Below the pieces are notes generated by a model, which saw only the letters and a list, made by a program, of their open reading frames with translations, ran no database searches and had not been told where the DNA came from. From the NCBI GenBank assembly GCA_038326655.1, contig JBBQKG010000007.1, positions 46,650 to 110,649 of the forward strand: 64,000 nt of DNA, given 5' to 3'. This stretch comes from JBBQKG01 sp038326655. GTDB lineage: Bacteria; Actinomycetota; Thermoleophilia; Solirubrobacterales; JBBDJG01. The translations under genes were made by a program, and so were the position numbers. This document shows, in pieces, positions 15,358 to 24,283 of this stretch. How positions within the stretch are numbered: the first letter of the stretch is position 1; each line of letters begins with the position of its first letter.

Positions 15358-18231
15358 TCACCTGCTCCGGCCGTGCTTTCGCCGCCCGCGCTGGCGGGCA
15401 CGCTTCTTACGGTCCGCCCGCTCGGCGCGGACCGCGTCGACCGCGCGCTTGCGCGTCTCGCCGTCCTCCGAGCGTGCACCGCCCGGCACGGTCGCGGCTT
15501 CCCCGGCGCCGTTCGGCTCCTCCTCGAGCTCCGGTGGCTCGCTGTCGAGCTCGGCGGCGCCGTCATCGACGGGCTCCGGCACGGGCTCCGACCGGGCAGC
15601 CCGGCGCCGGCGACGTCCCTCCGTCGCGACGGCGGCGCCCGCGGCCACCGGCTCCGGGGCCTCGTCCTCGGGCCCGGCGGCCTCCGGCATTCCCTCGCGC
15701 GACATGACGGCGTATGCCGGCACATGGCCGAGCTGCTCGAGGATCCGGTGGCGCCGCTGCACGTACTGCGGCTCGCGCTCCTTCTCCTCGGTCAGCACCG
15801 GGCTCGCGATGAAGATCGACGAGTAGGCGCCGGAGGCGACTCCGACCAGCAGCGCAAAGGCGAAGTCCTTGAGCGTCTCGCCGCCGAAGATCAGGAGCGA
15901 AGTGATCGGGAGCAACGTGCAGAACGAAGTTGCCAGCGACCGGGTCAGGACCTCACTCATGGAGCGGTTGACGATCTGGGAGAAGGTCGCGCGCGGCATG
16001 CGCGGCGCGTTCTCGCGCACGCGGTCGAACACGATCACGGTGTCGTAGAGCGAGAATCCGAGAATCGTCAGCAACGCGGCCACCGTCGAGGTCGTCACCT
16101 CCCGGCCGGTGAGGGAATACACGCCCGCCGTGATCAGGATGTCGTGGAACAGCGCGATCACGACCGGCACGGCGAACTTCGGCTCGAACCGGAACGCGAC
16201 GTAGGCCATGATCAAGAGCAGCGAGGCGACGATCGCGATCACCGCGCTGCGCGCAACGGTGGTGCCGAAGGTCGGCCCGACACTCTCGCTCGAGAAGCCC
16301 TCCGCGCGCACCCCGAACCTGGAGGAGATCGTGTCCTCGAGCCGCTTCACGCCGCCCGGGCCGAGCTCCTTGGTGGAAACCTGGATCGCGTTGGGACCGA
16401 GCTCTTTGTTCTTGACCTGCTGGATCTTCGCGTCGGCGAGGCCGAGCGGCCGGACGGCGCTGCGGACGTCCTCGACGCTTGCGGGCTTGACGAGCGCGGC
16501 GGTCACACGCGTGCCGCTCTCGAAGTCGATCCCGAAGTTGAGGCCCCTGGTCGCGAGCGCGACCGAACCAATCGTGAGGATGATGCCCGACATCGCGAAG
16601 AAGTAGCGGCTCTTCCCCATGAAGTCGAACTTCCACCGGAAATGGCGCTCGGTCGCGCCCAGCATCGCGGGGCTGCCGAGGATTCGCGAGCGGCCCATCG
16701 AGGCCAGCACCGCCTGCGTGAAAAGCACCGCGGTGAACAGCGAGACGAGCGTGCCGACGCCGAGCGTGAAGGCGAAGCCCTTGACGCCCGCGGTCGCGAG
16801 CACGAACAGGATGAACGCCGTGATCAGCGTGACCACGTTCGCGTCGACGATCGTCTTGATGCCACGCGTGTAGCCGGCCGAGATCGCGGACATCGTCGAT
16901 CTTCCGGCGCGTAACTCTTCCTTAATGCGCTCGAAGATGATGATGTTCGTATCTGCCGCGACGCCGATCGTGAGGATCAGTCCCGCGATGCCGGGCAGCG
17001 TGAGCGTGATCGGGATCAGCTTGATCAGCCCGAAGAAGAGGACCGCGTAGGTGAGGAGCGCGAGGCCCGCGATCGCGCCCAGCAGCCTGTAGTAGAGGAG
17101 CAGGAAGATGAGCACGAGGGTGAAGCCCACGATGCCCGCGATCAGGCCCTGGTGCAGCGCCTGCTTGCCGAGTGTGGCCGAGACCTGGACCTGGCTGATC
17201 GGCTTGAGCGTGATCGGCAGTGCGCCGGTCCGAAGCACGTCCGCGAGGTCCTGGGCCTCCTGCAGCTTGAACCCGCCGGAGATCTGCGCGCCGGTCCGGC
17301 CGTCGATCCCGTTCGGGTTCTCGCGATAGTCGATGAACGGCCGCGAAACGAGCTTCTGGTCGAGCACGATCGCGAACGTCTGGAAGGAGTTCTCGACCGG
17401 CTGGCCGGGAATCTGGCGCTGCTGCCCGCGCTCGGCGAGCTGCTTCGTCACGCGCTGGAACTCGTCGCGCCCCTTCCCGGTGAAGCTGAAGGTGACGATC
17501 GGCTGGTTGGTCTGGGGGTCGTAGTTCTGCTTCGGGTCCTTGAGGTCGGTGCCCTTCAGCTCAGGGTTGTCACGCAGCAGGAACCACCGGTCATAGGTCT
17601 GGTTGCTCGGGAAGCCCGGCGGCTTCTCGCCCTGCACCACGACGGTCCCGGGCGGGACCATGAGCAGCTGGTAGCCCTTGGGCAGCTTGCCGTCGAGCTG
17701 TGACAGCGCGTCCTTGCGCGTCGCGTCCGGGCCCTCGGCGAGCTGCTTGTTGGGCTTGAAGACGTAGTACTGGCCCCGGGTCGTGTTGTTGGCGTCCACG
17801 ACGGGCTTCTGCTGAGAGGCCTTCTTGATCGCCGCGTAGAGGCCGTTGATCGGCGTGCGCGGATTGCCGATCACGTTCGCCTCCCAGTCGTACAGATAGA
17901 GCTGGGCGGTCGTGCCGACCTGGTTCTTCGCGCGATCGAGGTTCTTGACGCCCGGCAGCCCGACGGAGATCTGCTTCTGGCCGAGGCGCTGGATCTCGGG
18001 CTCGGCCACGCCCAGCTTGTCGACCCGCTCGCGGATGATGTCGATCGCGCGATCGACGGCCTCGGGCGTGACCGCGCTCTGTGGCGTGGGCTCGCCCTGG
18101 TAGACCAGCTCGACGCCGCCTTTCAGGTCGAGGCCGAGCCGGGTTTGCTTGGTCGCGATGACGATGCCCGATGCGGCCAGGAAGCCAAGCATCAGCAAGA
18201 TCACGAACAGGTTGCGGCGGCGGGAAGTCAC
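15358..18231 (-). CDS. secDF: Fused protein-export membrane protein SecDF
   Basis: Proton-motive-force-driven auxiliary of the SecYEG translocon that completes protein export. The SecD half (about 1-520) has an N-terminal helix, then GLDLKGGVELVY, a large periplasmic region and the DTNIIIFERIKEELR helix. The SecF half begins near residue 538 with FGIDFESGTRV and ends with the LYDTVIVFDRVREN helix. Twelve membrane helices are expected for the fusion. A ~100-residue C-terminal cytoplasmic tail is acidic then very basic (KKRARQRGRRKHGRSR). Many actinobacteria keep secD and secF separate; here they are one gene. The start is GTG. It follows the ruvCAB block, as in other actinobacteria; yajC is absent. 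Confidence 0.95.
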   Translation of the reverse strand: MTSRRRNLFVILLMLGFLAASGIVIATKQTRLGLDLKGGVELVYQGEPTPQSAVTPEAVDRAIDIIRERVDKLGVAEPEIQRLGQKQISVGLPGVKNLDRAKNQVGTTAQLYLYDWEANVIGNPRTPINGLYAAIKKASQQKPVVDANNTTRGQYYVFKPNKQLAEGPDATRKDALSQLDGKLPKGYQLLMVPPGTVVVQGEKPPGFPSNQTYDRWFLLRDNPELKGTDLKDPKQNYDPQTNQPIVTFSFTGKGRDEFQRVTKQLAERGQQRQIPGQPVENSFQTFAIVLDQKLVSRPFIDYRENPNGIDGRTGAQISGGFKLQEAQDLADVLRTGALPITLKPISQVQVSATLGKQALHQGLIAGIVGFTLVLIFLLLYYRLLGAIAGLALLTYAVLFFGLIKLIPITLTLPGIAGLILTIGVAADTNIIIFERIKEELRAGRSTMSAISAGYTRGIKTIVDANVVTLITAFILFVLATAGVKGFAFTLGVGTLVSLFTAVLFTQAVLASMGRSRILGSPAMLGATERHFRWKFDFMGKSRYFFAMSGIILTIGSVALATRGLNFGIDFESGTRVTAALVKPASVEDVRSAVRPLGLADAKIQQVKNKELGPNAIQVSTKELGPGGVKRLEDTISSRFGVRAEGFSSESVGPTFGTTVARSAVIAIVASLLLIMAYVAFRFEPKFAVPVVIALFHDILITAGVYSLTGREVTTSTVAALLTILGFSLYDTVIVFDRVRENAPRMPRATFSQIVNRSMSEVLTRSLATSFCTLLPITSLLIFGGETLKDFAFALLVGVASGAYSSIFIASPVLTEEKEREPQYVQRRHRILEQLGHVPAYAVMSREGMPEAAGPEDEAPEPVAAGAAVATEGRRRRRAARSEPVPEPVDDGAAELDSEPPELEEEPNGAGEAATVPGGARSEDGETRKRAVDAVRAERADRKKRARQRGRRKHGRSR

Positions 18232-18331
18232 TCTTGTCTCTCGATCCCTCGGGGGATTCTAGACGCGGGTTCGGGACGACCGGGCTGGCCGTCCGCGCGC
18301 ATGCAGCGGAGAGGTTGAGGTTCGGACCGGG

Positions 18332-18778
18332 TCAGCGCTTGGGTGTCAGGACGAGGAGCAAGCCGCCATCGTCATCGTAGGCGGGGAAGACGTCGGCGGT
18401 CGCCTCGGCGGGCAGATCGCCTTCGGCCTCCACCCGGACCGACCGCCCGAGCACCCGGACGCCCCACTCCAGCGAGGTGTTGATCGGATCGTCGCCCTCG
18501 CCGAAGCTGAGGCCGAGCACCTCCTTCACCGGGCGGCCGACGGTCGCCTCGTCCTTCAGGCCGGTGAGCTCGAAGCTGCCCCGGCCGCAGCCGATCACGC
18601 GCGCTTCGCTGTCGCACACGAAGAACGCCGCGTTGGGGTCGGGGAAGTAGTCGTCGAGCAACTCGAAGAGGAACCCGAACCCGCACTTCTGGCAGCCTCG
18701 CGGGTTCGTGCTGAAGCCGGCCGTCCGCTCGGCGGGGGTGGTGCGGGTACCGCAGTTGGGACAAATGAAGATGGGCAC
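18332..18778 (-). CDS. Zinc-ribbon plus PAS-like domain protein
   Basis: Small protein (148 residues) with an N-terminal zinc ribbon (FICPNCGTRT and GCQKCGFGF) followed by a PAS-like segment (NAAFFVCDSEARVIGCGRGS... LGRPVKEVLGLSF... pattern). No enzymatic output domain is present. PAS domains sense small ligands or redox state, and the zinc ribbon could contact nucleic acid or protein. It is wedged between ruvB and secDF on the same strand. I believe this arrangement recurs in related genomes but cannot check it. Function unknown. Confidence 0.75.
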   Translation of the reverse strand: MPIFICPNCGTRTTPAERTAGFSTNPRGCQKCGFGFLFELLDDYFPDPNAAFFVCDSEARVIGCGRGSFELTGLKDEATVGRPVKEVLGLSFGEGDDPINTSLEWGVRVLGRSVRVEAEGDLPAEATADVFPAYDDDGGLLLVLTPKR

Positions 18779-18817
18779 GCTTCGAGTTTAGAAGCAGTGC
18801 GAACCCCGCCCGTCACC

Positions 18818-19849
18818 TCAGAACAGGCTGCCCGCTCGGTCGGGCCGAGGAAGACCCAGGTGCTCGTACGCGCGCGCGGTCGCGACGCGGCCACGTGGCG
18901 TCCGCTTGATCAGCCCCCTTTGCAGCAGATACGGCTCGTACACGTCCTCGATCGTGTCCTGCTCCTCACCCACGGACGCGGCCAGTGTCGAGAGCCCGAC
19001 GGGGCCGCCCTCGAACTTCTCCACGATCGTTCGAAGGATCTCACGGTCGAGGCGCTCGAGCCCTTCGGTGTCGACCTCGAGCAGTTCGAGCGCATCCGCG
19101 GCGACCAGCTCAGTCACCGTGCCGGTCGAGCGCACCTCCGCGAAATCGCGCACGCGCTTCAACAGCCTGTTGGCGACCCGCGGCGTTCCGCGCGCGCGGG
19201 CGGCGATCGCCTCCGCGCCGGCGTCCTCGATCTCCACGCCCAGGATCGCGGCGGAGCGGCGGACGATCTCGGTCAACTCCGCGACGGGATAGTGCTCGAG
19301 GCGATGACAGAGGCCGAAGCGCTCGCGCAGCGGCGTGGTCAGCAGCCCGGTGCGCGTCGTGGCGCCCACGAGCGTGAACGGCGGCAGGTCGAGGGTCACC
19401 GTGCGCGCCCCCGCGCCCTGTCCGAGCACGATCGGCAGGCGCCGGTCCTCCATCGCCGGATACAGCGTCTCCTCGACCGCGCGGGTGAGGCGGTGAATCT
19501 CGTCGATGAAGAACACCGAGCCGGGCTCGAGCGCGGTCAGGAACGCGGCCACGTCGCCCTTGCGCTCGAGTGCGGGGCCGGCCGTCTGCACGAGCGGGAC
19601 GTCCAGCTCGTGCGCCGTGATGTGGGCGAGCGACGTCTTCCCGAGGCCGGGCGGCCCCGCCAGCAGCACGTGATCGAGCGGCTCGCCTCGCCGGCGGGCG
19701 GCCTCGATGAAGAGCGCGAGCTGGTCCTTCACCTGATCCTGGCCGACAAAGTCGTCGAGTGTCCGCGGGCGAAGCGAGCGGTCGAACTCCTCCTCCCCGG
19801 GCCGCGTGGCCGGCACCTGGATGCTGAGATCGGCCGGCGGCGTGCTCAT
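18818..19849 (-). CDS. ruvB: Holliday junction branch-migration ATPase RuvB
   Basis: AAA+ motor that drives branch migration with RuvA. Walker A is LLAGPPGLGKTSLAHI (about 62-77), Walker B VFFIDEIHRL, sensor 1 in LVGATTRTGLL, the arginine finger region is RFGLCHRLEHY, and a winged helix ends the protein (RTPRGRVATARAYEHLGL). Length (343) is normal. The ATG overlaps the ruvA stop (ATGA), giving a coupled ruvA-ruvB unit. Confidence 0.98.
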   Translation of the reverse strand: MSTPPADLSIQVPATRPGEEEFDRSLRPRTLDDFVGQDQVKDQLALFIEAARRRGEPLDHVLLAGPPGLGKTSLAHITAHELDVPLVQTAGPALERKGDVAAFLTALEPGSVFFIDEIHRLTRAVEETLYPAMEDRRLPIVLGQGAGARTVTLDLPPFTLVGATTRTGLLTTPLRERFGLCHRLEHYPVAELTEIVRRSAAILGVEIEDAGAEAIAARARGTPRVANRLLKRVRDFAEVRSTGTVTELVAADALELLEVDTEGLERLDREILRTIVEKFEGGPVGLSTLAASVGEEQDTIEDVYEPYLLQRGLIKRTPRGRVATARAYEHLGLPRPDRAGSLF

Positions 19850-20445
19850 GCCGCCTTCACGGCTCCGCGCAGCGCGGCCTCGATCAGCGCCTCCGGCGGC
19901 GCATGCTCGTCGACGGACGCGGCGGCCGCGAGCATCGCCTCCGCCTCCGACGGGTCGTACCCGAGCGCGACGAGGCCCTCGCGGGCCACCGCGCGCGGCG
20001 ACTCGGCCCCGGCCGGCGCGCTTCGCGCCTCCTCGTCGAGCTCTCCGGCAAACGCCTCGCGCAGCTCGACGATCACGCGCTCGGCGGTCTTGCGGCCGAT
20101 CCCCGGCACGACCTGAAAGCGCTTTGCGTCGCCGGCGGCGATTGCCTTGCGGAGCTCCCCGGCGTTCGATCCCGACAGCGCCGTGAGCGCCATCTTCGGA
20201 CCGACGCCGGCGACCGAGATCAGGCGCAGGAACAGCTCCCGCTCGGCCTCGGTGGCAAACCCGTAGAGCTGGATCCCGTCGTCCTTGAGGATCAGGTGCG
20301 CGAGCAGCGCCGCGCTCTGGCCGGCGGCCGGCACGCGCTCGAGCGTCTTCGCGGACACGCTCAGCCGGTAGCCGACGCCGTTGCAGTCGATCACGACATG
20401 GTCGGCCCGGCGCGACTGGACGGCGCCGGATACGGAGGAAATCAT
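19846..20445 (-). CDS. ruvA: Holliday junction DNA helicase subunit RuvA
   Basis: Tetrameric junction-binding protein that loads RuvB. It begins MISSVSGAVQS, with the OB fold (VVIDCNGVGYRLSVS), two helix-hairpin-helix motifs (LISVAGVGPKMALTAL and FQVVPGIGRKTAERVIVEL) and a C-terminal domain III that contacts RuvB (ALVALGYDPSEAEAML). The frame extends 22 codons upstream, but the ATG at 20445 matches the family N-terminus and gives 199 residues. Overlaps ruvB by 4 bases. Confidence 0.97.
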   Translation of the reverse strand: MISSVSGAVQSRRADHVVIDCNGVGYRLSVSAKTLERVPAAGQSAALLAHLILKDDGIQLYGFATEAERELFLRLISVAGVGPKMALTALSGSNAGELRKAIAAGDAKRFQVVPGIGRKTAERVIVELREAFAGELDEEARSAPAGAESPRAVAREGLVALGYDPSEAEAMLAAAASVDEHAPPEALIEAALRGAVKAA

Positions 20446-20525
20446 TAGCCCGGATTCTGGAGATGGAGGCGGATGCCTCCCATGTTCATGAAACTGGCCG
20501 TTCGCGGCCAAGGCCGCGAGCGGGT

Positions 20526-20553
20526 GTCCCTAGGGATGGTCATCCCTAGGGAC
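20526..20553. repeat. Near-perfect palindrome over the ruvC stop codon
   Basis: Two 13-base arms, GTCCCTAGGGATG and CATCCCTAGGGAC, are separated by two bases. Each arm itself contains the palindrome CCCTAGGG. The ruvC TAG stop is inside the left arm, so the last codons of ruvC are part of the structure. It could act as an mRNA-stabilising hairpin or weak terminator between ruvC and ruvA. No T-tract follows. Confidence 0.7.
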
Positions 20554-21078
20554 CGGCATCTGGTTGGTGTGGCAAATTGCAAGTGCCAGCGCGTCGGCGG
20601 CGTGGTCCGACGCCGGCGGCGCGTCCAGCCCGAGCAGCGCCGCGACCATCCGCTGCACCTGCTCCTTGCCTGCGCGGCCGCTGCCGCACACGGCCAGCTT
20701 GACCGCCTGCGGCGTGTAGGAGAAGCATGGGATCCCGCCGGCGCCCGCGGTCGCCAGCACGGCGCCTCGGGCCTGTCCCACCGCGAAGGCGGTGCGCACG
20801 TTGCGGCCGAAGAAGATGTCCTCGATCGCGAGCGCTGCCGGGCGGTGCGCCGCGATCAGCTCGTCGATCCGCGCTGCGATCGCCGAGAGCCGCCGCTCGA
20901 GCGGCTGGTCGGGCGTGGTCGAGATCACGCCCCCGCTGAGCGCTGCGAGAGTCCCGCCGCGGCGTTCGACCAGCCCGAAGCCCGTCGATGCCGTGCCGGG
21001 ATCGATGCCCAGCACGACGGTGCCGAGGCGGGGCCCGTCAGACCTGGCCGCGCCCTCCATTCGACTGTTGTTCTGCAT
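20530..21078 (-). CDS. ruvC: Crossover junction endodeoxyribonuclease RuvC
   Basis: Dimeric Holliday-junction resolvase. Catalytic acidic motifs are visible in order: VLGIDPGTASTGFGL (first Asp), LAIEDIFFGRNVRTAF (Glu), and SDHAADALALAICH (the Asp pair). Length (182) is normal. The longest frame overlaps the tetR 3' end by 41 bases; an internal ATG at 21060 would shorten this. It heads the ruvC-ruvA-ruvB run, separated from ruvA by 84 bases that include a palindrome. Confidence 0.96.
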   Translation of the reverse strand: MQNNSRMEGAARSDGPRLGTVVLGIDPGTASTGFGLVERRGGTLAALSGGVISTTPDQPLERRLSAIAARIDELIAAHRPAALAIEDIFFGRNVRTAFAVGQARGAVLATAGAGGIPCFSYTPQAVKLAVCGSGRAGKEQVQRMVAALLGLDAPPASDHAADALALAICHTNQMPVPRDDHP

Positions 21079-21769
21079 CGGCGACGACCTTCCCGCCCGA
21101 CGCCGGTGGGCCCAGGCGCTCGCCCTGCTGCATCCGGCCGAGGCCGAGCCACATGAAGCTCAGCATCATCGAGACCAACTCGGACACGTCGGAGTCCCGG
21201 TTCCGCAGCCACCAGTCTGCGAGCGCGTAGAAACCGCCCACGACCATCTCGGCGATCTGCTCGAGGTTGCGGCGCTCGAGCCCCTCGCGGGTCTCGGGCG
21301 GCTCCATCTCCATCAGTCCCACCATCGCCGCGACCGCGCCTCGGCGCAGCGCCGCCTGCTGCTGGGCGATCTCGGGGTCGGTCACGTCGCGCACGAACAT
21401 CTGGAACGCCTCGGGTTGCTCGGTCACGAACGAAAAACCGGCCACGGCGCCCATCTCCAGTCGCAGCACGCCGACCGCGTCCGGCACCGACCCGGCCGCC
21501 ACGATGCGGTCGAGCATCTCCAGCGCGGCACGGTTCATGAGCTCGCTGTACAGCTCCTGCTTGCTGCGGAAGTGCTCGTAGATGAGCGCCTTCGAGATCC
21601 CCGCAGCGGCCGCCACGTCATCGATCCGCACCGTGTCGTAGCCGCGCTGGCCGAACACGAGGTTCGCCGCCTCGAGGATGCTCTGCCGCCGTTGCTCCGC
21701 ACGCAGGCGGCGCTTCGGCCTGGCGGGCCCCGGCGCTGTCTCGGCTGCGTCCATGTCGGTCAGTTTCAC
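21038..21769 (-). CDS. TetR-family transcriptional regulator
   Basis: Repressor-type regulator with an N-terminal helix-turn-helix of TetR class (RRQSILEAANLVFGQRGYDTVRIDDVAAAAGISKALIYEHFRSK, read in pieces) and a C-terminal ligand/dimer domain containing GFYALADWWLRNRD. The ligand is unknown. A candidate operator, ACTGACCG-CA-CGGTTAGT, lies about 100 bases upstream (21871-21888), suggesting autoregulation. The gene's 3' end overlaps ruvC, so ruvC may be read from the same transcript. Confidence 0.92.
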   Translation of the reverse strand: MKLTDMDAAETAPGPARPKRRLRAEQRRQSILEAANLVFGQRGYDTVRIDDVAAAAGISKALIYEHFRSKQELYSELMNRAALEMLDRIVAAGSVPDAVGVLRLEMGAVAGFSFVTEQPEAFQMFVRDVTDPEIAQQQAALRRGAVAAMVGLMEMEPPETREGLERRNLEQIAEMVVGGFYALADWWLRNRDSDVSELVSMMLSFMWLGLGRMQQGERLGPPASGGKVVADAEQQSNGGRGQV

Positions 21770-21870
21770 ACAGAAGCCGGCGAGCCGGGGAGCTTCCTTG
21801 TCATACGACCAACTCTACGTGCGAGCGCGCAATCCTGGGCGGGAAAAGCTTGCGCGAATTGCCACTTGAC

Positions 21871-21888
21871 ACTGACCGCACGGTTAGT
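21871..21888. promoter_or_regulatory. Candidate TetR-type operator
   Basis: Inverted repeat ACTGACCG-CA-CGGTTAGT (7 of 8 positions match) upstream of the tetR gene. The shape (ACYNACCG half-sites with two-base spacer) is common for TetR-family operators. A TTGACA lies at 21867-21872 on the plus strand, overlapping the site. Binding by the adjacent regulator is inference. Confidence 0.5.
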
Positions 21889-21966
21889 TAAGCTCGCCCA
21901 GCCTCTCAAGGATGGGTCCTTTCAGGGGAACCGCGGGGACCGCGGACGGACGCGACAGCGGGCTTC

Positions 21967-22000
21967 GGGCGGGGAGGCAGATCAAATCTTCTCCCCGCCC
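21967..22000. terminator. Strong hairpin between tetR and yebC
   Basis: Ten-base arms GGGCGGGGAG and CTCCCCGCCC enclose a 14-base loop that itself contains AGAT/ATCT. It lies downstream of yebC (minus strand), 40 bases past its stop, and has no T-tract. A termination or mRNA-end role for yebC is likely. The 270 bases between yebC and tetR otherwise hold only the candidate operator. Confidence 0.55.
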
Positions 22001-22039
22001 GAGCTCATCTCCTAGCTCATCCGGATCTCGCGTCACAAC

Positions 22040-22789
22040 TCAGGCCGTCGCCTGCTCGAGCACCTCGGCGCCGATGTCGAAGTTTGCGTGGACCTGATCG
22101 ACGTCGTCCTGCTCGTCGAGAGCGTCGAGCAGCCGCAGGAGCTTGCGGGCGTCGTTCGCATCGACCTCGACGACGGTCCGCGGCACCATCGTCTGCTCCG
22201 TCGACTGGACCTCGACACCGGCATGCTCGAGCGCCTCGCGCACCGCGCGCAGCTGGCCGGGCTCACAGGTGACGCGGATCGAGTCGCCGTCCTCGGTCAG
22301 GTCGTCGGCGCCGGCGTCGATCGCGGGCATCAGATCGTCCTCGCTCCACCGTTCGCCGTCGACGAGCAGCACGCCCTTCTTGTCGAACATCCATGCCACC
22401 GAACCAGGCTCGCCCAGGTTCGCGTCGGCGCGCGAGAACATGTGGCGCATCTCCGCCGCGGTGCGGTTGCGGTTGTCGGTCAGGCACTCGACCAGGATCG
22501 CGACGCCGCCCGGCCCGTACCCCTCGTAGGTGACGGTTTCGATCGCGGCCGCATCGGCGCCCGCGCCCGTGCCCCGGGCGATCGCCCGCTCGATGTTCTC
22601 CTTGGGCATTCGCAGCGCCTTGGCCTTCTCGACCGCGTTTGCAAGCGCCGCGTTGCCGTCGGGGTCGCCGCCGCCGTCACGCGCGGCGACCGTGATCGCG
22701 CGCGCAAGCTTCGTGAAGAGCTGGCCTCGCCGGGCGTCGGCGGCGCCCTTCTTGCGCTTGATCTGTGCCCATTTGGAGTGGCCGGCCAA
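22040..22789 (-). CDS. yebC: YebC/TACO1-family protein
   Basis: Conserved cytosolic protein, described in other bacteria either as a transcription regulator (PmpR-like) or as a translation factor relieving ribosome stalling. The family N-terminus MAGHSKWAQIKRKKGAADA is exact, followed by MPKENIERAIARGTG, YEGYGPGGVAILVECLTDNRNR and the acidic C-terminal domain. Length (249) is standard. Its place upstream of ruvCAB is the usual neighbourhood. Confidence 0.97.
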   Translation of the reverse strand: MAGHSKWAQIKRKKGAADARRGQLFTKLARAITVAARDGGGDPDGNAALANAVEKAKALRMPKENIERAIARGTGAGADAAAIETVTYEGYGPGGVAILVECLTDNRNRTAAEMRHMFSRADANLGEPGSVAWMFDKKGVLLVDGERWSEDDLMPAIDAGADDLTEDGDSIRVTCEPGQLRAVREALEHAGVEVQSTEQTMVPRTVVEVDANDARKLLRLLDALDEQDDVDQVHANFDIGAEVLEQATA

Positions 22790-22843
22790 AGTCGTGCCTG
22801 GAGGCGCCGTCGGGGGGCCGCCCAGTTATCCGGACATGCTAGG

Positions 22844-23896
22844 TCAATCCCCCCAGCGGAAGCCAATCTCGCTGGACTCGGGCTCGAGCGGGCTCTTGGG
22901 CAGGCCCGGCTGCGGCTGCGGCTCGTTGTAGCCGACCGGCGCGACGTCGTTGGGCGTGTCCGGATGAAACAGGGACGCCAGGTACTGGATGTGCCCCCGC
23001 CCGGGGCCGAGCTCGAACTGGCCACCGCCGTAGCCTCCGATGTCGCGCTCGGCGAGGTAGTCGTAGCAATCGAACAGCGCCCTGATGCTGCCGAAGCGCG
23101 AAGGCTTCACGTTCACCATCTTCGGCGGGAAGGGCAGCGCCTCGATGTCGGCGATCGAGTGGATCGGCGCATCCCAGGTGATCCGGTCCTCGTGGGCGGC
23201 GAGCACCGCGCGGGTCTCGTCCGTCAGCGCGGGGTCCTCGATCCATGCCCGCGGGAACGCCTCGACGACCCGGCGGTAGAGGTCGGGGTCGGCCGGCTGG
23301 TCGACGACTGTCCCCTTGTAGAAGCCCTTGAAGTCGACCGAGTCGACGGCACCCGTGCGGACCAGCTCGGCGATCAGCTCGTCGCTCCAGTCGCTCGTGG
23401 GGTCGAGCTTGAACCGAAGCGTCGGATAAAGCTCGAGCCGGCGGCGCACCGGCTCGATCGTGGACGGCGAGCCGAGGCGCAGCGAGACCACGAACGTGAC
23501 GGGCCGCGACTCGCGGCCGAGCGCCTGCGCAAGCGACGTCCCGGACTGGCGCAGCGCAAGGTCGAGCGCCGCGCTCTCGTAGCCCCAGCGGCGGTAGAGG
23601 CGCGACACGTCGCGCACCGGCTCGGCCGGGAAGAGGTCGAGCTCGCCCAGCCGCGCGGCGAAGCTGTCGAGCGTCCACGAGCCGGCCAGCGGCAGGGTCG
23701 GTCCGGCCTCCTGGGCTGCGACATGGTCGAGCGCGTCGTAGGTGACGTCCTCCCCGACTCCCGCGTGGCCGCCGCCCCGGAGCTCGATCACGGTCGACAG
23801 CCGCGTGAAGTCGCTGGACACGTCCCTTTCGAGCCCTTCGAGCTGGTAGGACTCGACCTCCAGCGGAAGGCCTGCGACATTGGCGTAGGTGCTCAC
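22844..23896 (-). CDS. Enolase-superfamily (muconate cycloisomerase/OSB synthase-like) protein
   Basis: Enolase C-terminal-like TIM-barrel protein of about 350 residues. Recognisable features are FKLDPTSDW and VDFKGFYKG (strand ends with Lys/Asp), IEDPALTDETRAVL, and a barrel end KPSRFGSIRALFDCYDYL followed by GGGQFELGPGRGHIQYLASLFHPD. Metal ligands of the usual D-E-D/E set are partly visible but not in textbook spacing, so activity is uncertain. The frame opens earlier at 24007, but the GTG at 23896 starts where structured sequence begins. It lies 115 bases past the small membrane gene and shares the strand with the pot genes; substrate unknown. Confidence 0.75.
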   Translation of the reverse strand: MSTYANVAGLPLEVESYQLEGLERDVSSDFTRLSTVIELRGGGHAGVGEDVTYDALDHVAAQEAGPTLPLAGSWTLDSFAARLGELDLFPAEPVRDVSRLYRRWGYESAALDLALRQSGTSLAQALGRESRPVTFVVSLRLGSPSTIEPVRRRLELYPTLRFKLDPTSDWSDELIAELVRTGAVDSVDFKGFYKGTVVDQPADPDLYRRVVEAFPRAWIEDPALTDETRAVLAAHEDRITWDAPIHSIADIEALPFPPKMVNVKPSRFGSIRALFDCYDYLAERDIGGYGGGQFELGPGRGHIQYLASLFHPDTPNDVAPVGYNEPQPQPGLPKSPLEPESSEIGFRWGD

Positions 23897-24011
23897 GGAA
23901 GGCGGGACCCTAGCCCCATCCGCAGCGCGCCGACGGCCTCCGGCATCGGGGCGCGGCCGAATCGCGTCGAGCCGACCGCGTTCGCGAACCCGTGGATCCC
24001 GAGGCAAGTGG

Positions 24012-24239
24012 TCATTCTTTGTAGAAGTCGCGAAGGCGAGGACGGACGAGCGCCCACGCCAAGCCGCCCGGGACCAAAGCGATCACAAACAAGAGAACAC
24101 CGGTGCCAATGAGCGCAGAGGGTTCCGTGTCCGAGCTGCCGGATGCTGCGGCACCAATCAGCAGAATGCCGTAGAGGACCAGCCCCACAGCGATACATGC
24201 CAGCAGTAGCGCGGCGACCACCTTAAGGATTTGGGACAT
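24012..24239 (-). CDS. Small two-helix membrane protein
   Basis: 75-residue protein starting MSQILKVVAALLLACIAVGL, with a first membrane helix to about residue 31, a polar loop (ASGSSDTEPSA), a second helix (IGTGVLLFVIALVPGGLAWAL) and a basic tail VRPRLRDFYKE. Not recognised. It is the last gene after potC on the minus strand, 44 bases downstream. Confidence 0.65.
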   Translation of the reverse strand: MSQILKVVAALLLACIAVGLVLYGILLIGAAASGSSDTEPSALIGTGVLLFVIALVPGGLAWALVRPRLRDFYKE

Positions 24240-24283
24240 ACGCACGGCGGCGGCTGGGTCGTCTGCGACCTCGACACACACGG

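Noticed and set aside
15199..16914. 571-codon plus-strand ORF opposite secDF
   Set aside because: Antisense shadow; full of Arg/Asp/Gly without any domain, while secDF in the other strand is complete.
22088..24112. 674-codon plus-strand ORF
   Set aside because: Spans the antisense of yebC and the enolase-like gene; no independent signals.
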